Positions 55,843 through 63,263 of a stretch of 64,000 nt of DNA are shown piece after piece. Position 1 is the stretch's first letter, and each line of letters opens with the position of its first letter. The DNA lies in NCBI RefSeq assembly GCF_900156315.1, contig NZ_FTNI01000031.1, forward strand, positions 1 to 64,000. Reading direction: 5' to 3'. Source of the stretch: Microbispora rosea (lineage in GTDB: Bacteria; Actinomycetota; Actinomycetes; Streptosporangiales; Streptosporangiaceae). Below the pieces are notes generated by a model, which saw only the letters and a program-made list of their open reading frames with translations, was not told where the DNA came from and did not search any database. A program made the translations under genes and the position numbers.

Positions 55843-57273
55843 TCAGACCCGCTCGGGCTGGGGCTCCACCGCCTGCTCCGCGCCCGCCCGGGGCCGCCGC
55901 AGGACAACGTACGCGACCACGAGGGCGCCGGCCAGCAGGGCGAGAGAGACCGTGAAGGCCAGCCGGTAGCCGCCGGTCAGCGCGACCGCCTCGCTCGCCC
56001 CGCCCGCCAGCAACCCCTCCGTACGGGAGGCGGCGACCGTGGACAGCAGCGCGACGCCGGCCGCCATCCCGACCTGCTGGGTGGTGTTGAAGACCCCCGA
56101 GACCAGGCCCGCGTCGTCGGAGCGGGCGTCGGACATGCCGAGCGTGGTCAGCGCCGGGAGCACCAGTCCACCGCCCATGATGAGCACCATCACGGGGAGC
56201 AGATCAGTGACGTAACGGGCGTCGACGGGGACGCGGGTGAGCCAGGCCATCGCGCCGATCAGCAGCACCAGGCCGCCCAGCAGCACGGCACGCGCGCCGA
56301 AGCGGGTGCTCAGCCGCGGGGACGCGAACAGCGACACCCCCGCGATGGACAGCGCCGCGGGGAGCATGGCCAGCCCGGTGTCGAGCGCGCCATACCGGAG
56401 CACCTGCTGCATGAACAGCGCCACGACGACCTGGAAGGCGAACATCGCGCCCAGCGTCAGGACCTGCACCAGGTTGGCCCCGGCGACGGCGCGCGAGCGG
56501 AGGATCCGCAGCGGCATGAGCGGGGTGCGGGCGGTCGCCTGCCGGACGAGGAACGCGGCCAGCAGCACGAGCGACGCCGCGCCGAACCACAGGGAGCGCG
56601 GCCCATACCGCTCGATCTGGACCACTGCGTAGATGCCCAGCATGAGTCCGGCCGTGACCAGCAGGGCGCCCACGGCGTCCGCGCCCGCCGACAGGCCGAG
56701 CCCCCGGTCGGCCGGCAGCGCCCGGAGCGCCAGCACGATCGTGACCACGCCGATCGGCACGTTGATGAAGAAGATGTAGTTCCAGCCCAGCGCGTCGGTG
56801 AGGACCCCGCCGATGACCTGGCCCAGCGACGCTCCCGCGGCGCCGGTGAAGCTGAAGACGCCGATGGCCTTCGCCCGCTCCCCCGCGTCGGTGAAGGTCG
56901 TCACCAGGATGCCGAGCACGACCGCCGAGGCCATGGCGCTGCCGACGCCCTGGAGGAACCGGGCGCCGATCAGCATCCCCGGGCCGGTGGCGGCTCCGGC
57001 CAGCAGGGACGCGGCGACGAAGACGGCGTTGCCCGCCAGGAACATGGCCCGGCGGCCGATCAGGTCGCCCAGCCGGCCGGCCAGCAGGAGCAGTCCGCCG
57101 TACGCGATGAGGTAGGCGTTGACGGTCCAGCTCAGCTCGGCGGACGCGAAGCCGAGGTCCCGCTGGATGGCGGGCATGGCCACGGTCACGATGCTGCCGT
57201 CGAGCACCGTCATCAGCATCGTGGCGGACAGCACGCCCAGCACGAGCAGACGGGATCGGGATATCCACGACAT
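55843..57273 (-). CDS. MFS multidrug-type transporter (DHA2)
   Basis: A 476-residue, about 14-helix exporter. LDGSIVTVAMPAIQRDLGF is the typical first helix/loop; GRLGDLIGRRAMFL is motif A; GASLGQVIGGVLTDALGWNYIFFINVP covers motif C. AGGAGG is 8 nt before ATG 57273. A 16-bp dyad in its leader and the co-directional MarR gene 75 bp upstream indicate MarR-controlled efflux. The substrate is unknown. Confidence 0.9.
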   Translation of the reverse strand: MSWISRSRLLVLGVLSATMLMTVLDGSIVTVAMPAIQRDLGFASAELSWTVNAYLIAYGGLLLLAGRLGDLIGRRAMFLAGNAVFVAASLLAGAATGPGMLIGARFLQGVGSAMASAVVLGILVTTFTDAGERAKAIGVFSFTGAAGASLGQVIGGVLTDALGWNYIFFINVPIGVVTIVLALRALPADRGLGLSAGADAVGALLVTAGLMLGIYAVVQIERYGPRSLWFGAASLVLLAAFLVRQATARTPLMPLRILRSRAVAGANLVQVLTLGAMFAFQVVVALFMQQVLRYGALDTGLAMLPAALSIAGVSLFASPRLSTRFGARAVLLGGLVLLIGAMAWLTRVPVDARYVTDLLPVMVLIMGGGLVLPALTTLGMSDARSDDAGLVSGVFNTTQQVGMAAGVALLSTVAASRTEGLLAGGASEAVALTGGYRLAFTVSLALLAGALVVAYVVLRRPRAGAEQAVEPQPERV

Positions 57274-57284
57274 GGGGTCGCCTC

Positions 57285-57300
57285 CTGTTCATAGGAACAG
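57285..57300. promoter_or_regulatory. Dyad CTGTTC-ATAG-GAACAG, probable MarR operator
   Basis: Perfect 6-bp arms, directly upstream of the exporter RBS and downstream of a TACGGT box (57310-57305 on the minus strand). Confidence 0.55.
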
Positions 57301-57348
57301 AAGAACCGTAGCAGATAGTTTTGTTGTAGACGATCCCCTATAGATCGA

Positions 57349-57834
57349 TCATCCGCGCTGACGCGCCCGCCTCACCGGCTGCGGCGCCTCGACCGCCGTG
57401 GCCAGGTGCCCTGTGACCAGCCGGTTGAGCGCGCGCACGAGCACCTCCGCCTCCTCCTCGGGCAGCGATCCGAGGGCGGCCCGGTGGACCCCGTCGACGA
57501 TCTCCTGGCTCCGCTTCGCCACCTGCGCGCCCTTCTCCGTGACCGCGACGATCCGGGCGCGCCGGTCGGTGCTGGACGGGCGGCGCTCGGCGAGACCGGC
57601 CTGCTCCAGGGCGTCGAGGGTGACCACCATCGTGGTCTTGTCCATGTCGCCCAGCTCGGCGAGCTGGATCTGCGTGCGCTCCTCCTGCAGAGCATGGACG
57701 AGCACGCAGTGCATGCGCGCCGTGAGGCCGATCTCAGCGAGGGCCGCCGCCATCTGCGTTCGCAGCACGTGGCTGCTGTGGTCGAGCAGGAAGGACAGGT
57801 CGGGCTCGTCACGCGAGGGCGCCATGGCGGTCAT
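57349..57834 (-). CDS. MarR-family transcriptional regulator
   Basis: A 161-residue MarR protein: QIQLAELGDMDKTTMVVTLDALEQAGLAERRPSSTDRRARIV in pattern gives the recognition helix and the Asp-Arg-Arg wing. It would repress the exporter encoded just downstream on the same strand and release it on binding a phenolic or drug-like ligand. ATG 57834 is used; a second Met follows at residue 4. The 75-bp gap to the exporter contains a dyad and promoter-like sequence, so the two may be separately transcribed. Confidence 0.88.
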   Translation of the reverse strand: MTAMAPSRDEPDLSFLLDHSSHVLRTQMAAALAEIGLTARMHCVLVHALQEERTQIQLAELGDMDKTTMVVTLDALEQAGLAERRPSSTDRRARIVAVTEKGAQVAKRSQEIVDGVHRAALGSLPEEEAEVLVRALNRLVTGHLATAVEAPQPVRRARQRG

Positions 57835-57887
57835 GCGTCCAGGCTATCAATTCGTCCGTATGCGGATTATCTCCAAGGGACCGGATG

Positions 57888-58754
57888 TCAGAGCATCCGC
57901 AGGGCCGCCTCGATCGACGCCTGACTCGCCGGTACGAGCGGAAGCCGTACGGCGGCGGTGGGAATGCGGCCCCGCGCGTGCAGGACGCCCTTCAGCACGG
58001 TCGGGTTGGGCTCGGCGAACATGGCCGCCGACATGAGCGACAGCCGGTGACCGAGGGCGCGGGCATGCTCGACGTCTCCGGCCCGCCACGCCTGGACGAG
58101 CTCGGCGAACTCGCCGGTGCGCAGGTGTGCGGAGGCGAGGATGCCGCCGGGCGCCCCCAGCGCGAGCAGCGCGGACAGGAACGGGTCGTCCCCGGCGAGC
58201 ACCGCGAAGTCCGCCGGCGGATCGGCGAGCAGGGCGACCGTGTCGAGGTCGACGCCGCCGACCGCGTGCTTGACCCCGGCCACCATGGGCAGCTCGCCCA
58301 GCCGCCGCAGCGTGGCCGCGCCCACCTGCTGCCCGGTCCGATACGGGATGTTGTAGACGATCAGCGGCACCGGGGTCTGCTCGGCCAGCGCGGTGAAGTG
58401 GGCGAGCACGCCGGCCTCGGACGGGCGGACGAACGCCGGAACCGTCACCAGCGCCGCGTCCGCCTCCCCCTTGAGCGCGCGCAGCGCCTCGGCCGTGCTC
58501 CGCGTGTCGGCCGATCCCGCACCGACGGTGAGCGTGGCGCCCCGCTCACGGCAGACCCGGCCGCAGACCTCGATCACCGCGCGCCGCTCCTCCTCCGCCA
58601 GCGTGGCGACCTCCGCGGTGGTGCCAAGCGCGACGAGCCCGGACGCGCCGTCGTCGAGCACGCTGCGGGCCAGGTCTTCGAGCGCGTCGAACGCGATCTC
58701 GCCGTCCTCGGCGAAGGGAGTGATCAATGGGACATGAACGCCGGAAAGAGTCAT
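57888..58754 (-). CDS. DapA-like aldolase/lyase (DHDPS superfamily), divergent paralogue
   Basis: A 288-residue class I aldolase-type protein: VPLITPFAEDGEI, LGTTAEVATL, VYNIPYRTG (Tyr and Arg conserved) and GVKHAVGG (Schiff-base Lys). The segment TPYYN, present in the true dapA at 45107, reads VPAFVRP here, so the Tyr of the proton relay is Phe/Val. It may be a low-activity or repurposed lyase acting on another 2-oxo acid. Divergent from a LysR regulator, which suggests inducible control. Confidence 0.82.
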   Translation of the reverse strand: MTLSGVHVPLITPFAEDGEIAFDALEDLARSVLDDGASGLVALGTTAEVATLAEEERRAVIEVCGRVCRERGATLTVGAGSADTRSTAEALRALKGEADAALVTVPAFVRPSEAGVLAHFTALAEQTPVPLIVYNIPYRTGQQVGAATLRRLGELPMVAGVKHAVGGVDLDTVALLADPPADFAVLAGDDPFLSALLALGAPGGILASAHLRTGEFAELVQAWRAGDVEHARALGHRLSLMSAAMFAEPNPTVLKGVLHARGRIPTAAVRLPLVPASQASIEAALRML

Positions 58755-58796
58755 ACCGCGATCCTTCCGGCGAGTAACCGTGAAGGTCCAGTTCGC

Positions 58797-58810
58797 GTTT
58801 CTGTCGAAAC
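58797..58810. promoter_or_regulatory. Dyad GTTTC-TGTC-GAAAC in the DapA-like/LysR divergent promoter
   Basis: Perfect 5-bp arms, 4 bp upstream of a TAAGGT box. Candidate LysR regulatory site. A 12-codon reading frame (ATG 58826 to TGA 58864) overlaps the LysR start. Confidence 0.4.
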
Positions 58811-58856
58811 CGTTAAGGTGAACTGATGCTCGATGTCACCGGCTCCGGCCGCTCCG

Positions 58857-59759
58857 ATGCTTGACGTCCGCAGGCTTCGCCTGCTTCGTGAGCTCGCCTA
58901 CCGGGGCACGATCGCGGCGGTGGCCGAGGCGCTGACGTTCACCCCCTCGGCCGTCTCCCAGCAGCTCGCCGCACTGGAGCGCGAAGCGGGGGTCGCCCTG
59001 CTGGAGCGCACCGGACGCCGGGTCGCGCTCACCCCCGCCGGGGTGGCGCTGGTGCGGCACGCGGAGGCCGTGCTCGAACGGCTGGAGCAGGCGGCGGCGG
59101 AGCTCGCCGCGGCCAGGGGGGACTTGTCCGGGACCGTGCGGATCGGCGCCTTTCCCACCGCGACCCGCGCCATCCTCCCCTCGGCCCTGGCGGCGCTCGC
59201 CCACAGCCACCAGGGCCTGGATCCGATGGTGGACGAGGTCGACCCGGCCGAGGTCGCGCCGCGCCTTCGCGCCGGCGAACTCGATGTCGCCCTGGTCCAC
59301 GAGTACGACTTCGTCCCGGCCGAGCCCGACCTCGCCCTCGACGCCGTCCCCCTCCTCGACGAACCCATGTACCTGGCCACCATCCGCCCGGTCGGTGGAG
59401 AGGGCGACGCGGCCAGGCTCCTCGCCTGCCGCGAGGAGCCGTGGATCGCCTCCACTCCGGGCACGCTCTGCCACGCGATGACCGTGCGCGCCTGCCAGGC
59501 CGCCGGATTCTCCCCTCGCGTACGCCACCACATCGACGACTTCGCCACGGTCCTGGCGATGGTCGCCGTCGGCCAGGGCGTGGCGCTCGTGCCGGAACTG
59601 GGAGCCGCCGACCCGCCCGAGGACGTCACGCTGACCGCACTGTCGATGCGCCGCCGCACCCGCGTGGCCTTCCGCCGGGGCGCCGGCGGTCACCCCGCCG
59701 TCGTCGCGCTGATCGCGGCGCTGCGTGTCGCGACATCACACGTCAGAACACCGGGATGA
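58857..59759 (+). CDS. LysR-family transcriptional regulator
   Basis: A 300-residue LTTR: HTH residues ~1-60 (MLDVRRLRLLRELAYRGT, AEALTFTPSAVSQQLAALEREAG) and a periplasmic-binding-like effector domain (~90-295, VRIGAFPTATRAILP; VAVGQGVALVPELG). ATG 58857 fits the family start; ATG 58833 in frame is possible. It is divergent from the DapA-like gene, its likely target. Its 3' end overlaps the convergent diiron gene by 17 bp. Confidence 0.88.
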   Translation: MLDVRRLRLLRELAYRGTIAAVAEALTFTPSAVSQQLAALEREAGVALLERTGRRVALTPAGVALVRHAEAVLERLEQAAAELAAARGDLSGTVRIGAFPTATRAILPSALAALAHSHQGLDPMVDEVDPAEVAPRLRAGELDVALVHEYDFVPAEPDLALDAVPLLDEPMYLATIRPVGGEGDAARLLACREEPWIASTPGTLCHAMTVRACQAAGFSPRVRHHIDDFATVLAMVAVGQGVALVPELGAADPPEDVTLTALSMRRRTRVAFRRGAGGHPAVVALIAALRVATSHVRTPG

Positions 59760-60765
59760 TGTCCTCCGGGTCGATCACGTCGACGTCCACGCCGTCGATG
59801 TCGAGTTCGGGGATCGCGGGGAACTCGATCCCCCACCGCTCGACGATCGCGCGTACGCGGGCCATCGCCAGCCGCCAGTTGCCGGCCTGCTCCTCGTACG
59901 ACAGCACGCCGAGGCCGCCCTCCCGCGCGTGGTCCATCAGCACGCGGTGGTTGTGCAGGAAGTACGGCGGGAGCTCCCAGAAGCCTTCGGGCGGCTCCCA
60001 CAGGATCATCGACAGGAACACGAACCCGGCACGCAGTTGACGCGTGATCAGGCCGCGTACGTCGTCGGTGAGCCCGGGCCACTCGTTCTCCAGGATCGTC
60101 ATGCAGATCTGGAGGTGCCGCGACTCGTCCCGGCCGATCTTGTGGAACATGTCCGAGAACAGGGGGTGCTCGGTGCCGGAGGCCATCCCCCGGAACAGCG
60201 TCGAGGCCGCCATCTCCCCCATCATGAAGCTCGTGAACAGCACGGCGAGCGAATACTTGCCCACGGCCGTGTTGTAGCCGTTCCAGTAGCGCCCGCCGTT
60301 GTGGTAGAGCCAGCCGATGTTGTTGTGCGCCGCCCGCTCCAGGTCGGTGGAGGGTTGCCAGTCGAGCGGGCCGCCGGGCCAGAGCCGGGCGATGGCGCGC
60401 TGGCAGCACTCCTCGTGGTTCATCTCGTCACGGGTGATCGAGAAGAAGCACTTGCGTACGGGATCCTCCTCGTGCTTCTCGAACGCCTGGATCGTGGCGC
60501 GGGCGAAGACGGCCGGGCCCGAGGCGTCGAAGTTGGCCAGCACGGAGAACCAGTACATGATCCCCAGCCGTTGCTCGGCCGTGAACTCCCGGGGGTCGAG
60601 CGTGTCCCACGGCAGGTCGGCGGGGTTCCAGACCATGCGCTTGGACTTCTCGTAGATGGCCGCGAGCTTCTCGGTCTCCACCCGCCACTCCATCGGGTAG
60701 ATGTTGGGCTGCGGAATCTCGGGCGCCGGCCAGAAACCACCCTCAGGAACCACGACGTCCGACAT
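59743..60765 (-). CDS. Ferritin-like diiron protein (R2-like superfamily), function unknown
   Basis: A 340-residue soluble helical protein with two ExxH iron motifs: DEMNHEECC (~residues 110-118) and RDESRHLQICM (~200-210), plus a glutamate in GEMAAS and another before the first motif, the pattern of four-helix-bundle diiron oxygenases (RNR R2, R2-like ligand-binding oxidases, AurF-type N-oxygenases). N-terminal NIYPMEWRVETEKLAAIYEKSKRMVWNP is distinctive. Substrate not predictable. ATG 60765 has GTGAGG 2-8 nt upstream. Confidence 0.8.
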   Translation of the reverse strand: MSDVVVPEGGFWPAPEIPQPNIYPMEWRVETEKLAAIYEKSKRMVWNPADLPWDTLDPREFTAEQRLGIMYWFSVLANFDASGPAVFARATIQAFEKHEEDPVRKCFFSITRDEMNHEECCQRAIARLWPGGPLDWQPSTDLERAAHNNIGWLYHNGGRYWNGYNTAVGKYSLAVLFTSFMMGEMAASTLFRGMASGTEHPLFSDMFHKIGRDESRHLQICMTILENEWPGLTDDVRGLITRQLRAGFVFLSMILWEPPEGFWELPPYFLHNHRVLMDHAREGGLGVLSYEEQAGNWRLAMARVRAIVERWGIEFPAIPELDIDGVDVDVIDPEDIIPVF

Positions 60766-60846
60766 CGCCTCACCATCCCGCGTGCGTGTGACCCGCCTCA
60801 CCTTGTAACACTGTCAGCCCCATCCTGCGCCGAGCCGTCACACCAA

Positions 60847-61785
60847 TCAAGTGCCCACACCGCGCCGCCGTCGGCTGGCCTGCGTGACCGCCACGCACAC
60901 GAGCACGGCCAGGGCTGCCGCGATCGTCGCGGCGCCGATCTCCTCGCCGAGCAGCAGCCAGGCCCACACCAGCGTGAGCAGCGGCTGCGCGAGCTGGATC
61001 TGCCCGGCACGGGCGATCCCGCCCATCGCGAGCCCGGCATACCACGGGATGAAGCCGAGGAACATCGACACCAGCCCGACGTACGCGAACCCGGCCAGCG
61101 ACTCGGCCGAGGGCTCCATGGGCGTGGCGACCGCCAGCACCGCCGTCACGGGCACGGTGAGCGGGGCCGAGAGCACCAGGGCGTACGAGATGACGCGCCA
61201 GCCCGGTGTCTCCCTGGCCAGACGCCCGCCCTCGGTGTAGCCGACGGCGGCCGACAGCAGGGCGAGCACGAGCAGCACGTCGGCCCCGGCGAGGCGGCCC
61301 GTGCCCCGGGTCAGCGTGAACACGGTGATCGACAACGCGCCCGCCGCGCAGGCCGCCCAGAACAGCGGTCTCGGCCGCTCCCCCGCCCGCAGCACCGCGA
61401 ACGCGGCCGTGGCGGCCGGGAGCAGGCCGATGACGACGGCGGAGTGGGCCGTGCTCGCGCCGCCGTCCAGAGCCAGGCCGCTGAACAGCGGGAAGCCGAG
61501 GACCACGCCCAGCGAAATCAACGCGTACGACCGCAGGTGGGCGCGGGGCGGCAGCAGCGGAGCCCCGGCGGCCTTGAGACAGATCACCGCGACGAGCGCC
61601 GCGAGCGCGGCACGCCCGATCGCGACGAGGTACGGATCGAATCCCCGCATCGCGAACACGGTGCCCGGAAACGACCCCGAGAACGACAGGACCCCCACGC
61701 CGGCCAGGAGGCTGCCCCGCCAGGCCGAACGGTGCGGGGCCTCCGCTATCGGGAGGACATCGATAGCGCTATTGTCGATTTTCAT
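60847..61785 (-). CDS. EamA/DMT-family exporter
   Basis: A 312-residue, ten-helix drug/metabolite transporter with two EamA repeats (from ~residue 20 and ~165; e.g. VLSFSGSFPGTVFAMRGFDPYL and VSMFLGFIPWYAGLAMGGIARAGQIQLAQPLLTLVWAWLLLGE in pattern). Probably exports amino acids, vitamins or related metabolites. ATG 61785 overlaps the start codon of the divergent MocR gene (sequence TCATGA), so promoters lie inside each other's coding regions. A PLP-related substrate (pyridoxine, amino acid) is suggested by the partner. Confidence 0.87.
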   Translation of the reverse strand: MKIDNSAIDVLPIAEAPHRSAWRGSLLAGVGVLSFSGSFPGTVFAMRGFDPYLVAIGRAALAALVAVICLKAAGAPLLPPRAHLRSYALISLGVVLGFPLFSGLALDGGASTAHSAVVIGLLPAATAAFAVLRAGERPRPLFWAACAAGALSITVFTLTRGTGRLAGADVLLVLALLSAAVGYTEGGRLARETPGWRVISYALVLSAPLTVPVTAVLAVATPMEPSAESLAGFAYVGLVSMFLGFIPWYAGLAMGGIARAGQIQLAQPLLTLVWAWLLLGEEIGAATIAAALAVLVCVAVTQASRRRRGVGT

Positions 61786-61805
61786 GAATGACGATAGCAG
61801 TATCG
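61745..61805. promoter_or_regulatory. Array of GATAGC half-sites across the EamA/MocR start codons
   Basis: GCTATC 61745, GATAGC 61762, palindrome ATAGCGCTAT 61763-61772, GATAGC 61793 and TATC 61801 (GATA-GCAG-TATC dyad). They span both overlapping start codons. TATTGT (61770-61775) and, on the other strand, TATCGT near 61791-61796 could be -10 boxes of two leaderless transcripts. Confidence 0.55.
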
Positions 61806-63199
61806 CCCGTCTCGCCGCGATGCTCCGGGAGGAGACGGAGCGGTCGCGGCCGGGCGAACGGCTGCCGTCCAGCCGGGAGATCATGCGGCTCCACGGCGTG
61901 GGCCCGGTGACGGTCTCGCGGGCGATCGCCCAGCTCGCGGCGGAGGGCCGGGTCGTCACCCGTCCCGGCTCGGGCGTGTTCGTGGCCCCGGCCCGGCGGC
62001 CGGTCGCCGAGACACCCGACCTGTCGTGGCAGACCGTGGCCCTGGGGGACCGGGTGGTGGACGACTCGGCGACGGCGAGCCTGCTGGCCCAGCCCCCCGA
62101 CGGCGTCGTGCCGCTCACGGGCGGCTATCTCAACCCCGAACTGCGCCCGGTGAACGCGCTGGCCGCGGCGGCCGCGAGGGCCGTACGCCGGCCGGAGGCG
62201 TGGAGCATGCCCCCGCTGAACGGCCTGCCGGAGCTGCGCCGGTGGTTCGCCGCCGAGGTCGGCGGCGCGGTGACGCAGAACGACGTGCTCGTGGTGAGCG
62301 GCGGCCAGTCGGCGCTCACCCTCGCGTTCCGCGCGCTGGCGGCGCCCGGCTCGCCGATCCTCGTCGAGACCCCCACCTATCCGGGGGCGCTCGCGGCGGC
62401 CAAGGCGGCCGGGCTGCGGGCGAGCGCGGTGCCGCTCGACCGGGACGGCGTGCGGCCCGACCTGCTGGCGGAGGCCTTCGCGATGACGGGGGCGCGGGTG
62501 TTCTACTGCCAGCCGACGCTGCAGAACCCCACGGGGGCGACGCTGACCCGCGAGCGCAGGGAGCAGGTGCTCGCGGTGGCCCGGGCTGCGGGGGCGTTCG
62601 TGATCGAGGACGACTACGCGCGATATCTGACGACGGGACCCGTCCCGCCGCCCATGGTGACCATGGACACCCACGGCACAGTGGTCCACATCCTGTCGCT
62701 TAGCAAGATCACGTCACCCAGCCTGCGGGTGGCGGGCCTGACCGCGCGGGGCCCGGCCGCGCACCGGCTGCGCGCCTGCCAGGTGGTGGAGTCGTTCTTC
62801 GTCGCCCGGCCCCTGCAGGAGACGGCCGCCGAGTTCGTGGGCTCCACCGCCTGGCGGCGTCACCTCGGGACGGTCCGGCAGGAGCTCGGCGTGCGGCAGG
62901 CCACGCTGCTGGCGGGGCTCGCCCGCCACGCGCCCGCCGCCGAGGTGCACCTGGTGCCGTCCGGCGGCCTGCACGTCTGGGTGCGGCTGCCGTCCGGCGC
63001 CGACGAGGCGGAGGTGGTCGAGGCGGCGCAGGCCCAGGGCGTGCTGGTGAGCCCGGGGCGCATCTACTACCCCTCCGAGCCCCCGGGACCGCGGCTGCGG
63101 CTCACCCACACGGCCGCGACCGGCCTGGCCGAGCTGGAAGAGGGGATCCGCCGCCTCGCCCCGGCTCTGTCCCATCAGCCACACGAGTCCCACCAGTGA
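61784..63199 (+). CDS. MocR-type regulator (GntR wHTH fused to PLP aminotransferase domain)
   Basis: A 471-residue PdxR/MocR-family protein: GntR winged helix residues ~1-70 (ERLPSSREIMRLHGVGPVTVSRAIAQLAAEGRV in pattern), linker, then a fold-type I aminotransferase domain with VVSGGQSALTLAFRAL, YCQPTLQNPTGATL, VIEDDYARYL and the PLP Lys in ILSLSKITSPSLRVAG. It is expected to control the divergent EamA exporter in response to PLP or amino acids. ATG 61784 is supported by the divergent organisation. Confidence 0.92.
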   Translation: MNDDSSIARLAAMLREETERSRPGERLPSSREIMRLHGVGPVTVSRAIAQLAAEGRVVTRPGSGVFVAPARRPVAETPDLSWQTVALGDRVVDDSATASLLAQPPDGVVPLTGGYLNPELRPVNALAAAAARAVRRPEAWSMPPLNGLPELRRWFAAEVGGAVTQNDVLVVSGGQSALTLAFRALAAPGSPILVETPTYPGALAAAKAAGLRASAVPLDRDGVRPDLLAEAFAMTGARVFYCQPTLQNPTGATLTRERREQVLAVARAAGAFVIEDDYARYLTTGPVPPPMVTMDTHGTVVHILSLSKITSPSLRVAGLTARGPAAHRLRACQVVESFFVARPLQETAAEFVGSTAWRRHLGTVRQELGVRQATLLAGLARHAPAAEVHLVPSGGLHVWVRLPSGADEAEVVEAAQAQGVLVSPGRIYYPSEPPGPRLRLTHTAATGLAELEEGIRRLAPALSHQPHESHQ

Positions 63200-63210
63200 A
63201 CCTTTGCCCC

Positions 63211-63244
63211 GGTTGAACCGTCTCTTCTCTGTCGCCCTTCAACC
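63211..63244. promoter_or_regulatory. Inverted repeat GGTTGAA-N20-TTCAACC
   Basis: Perfect 7-bp arms between the MocR stop and the secreted-protein start. Either a MocR-gene terminator-like structure or a regulatory site of the next gene. Confidence 0.35.
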
Positions 63245-63263
63245 CCCTCACAGAGGAGACACC

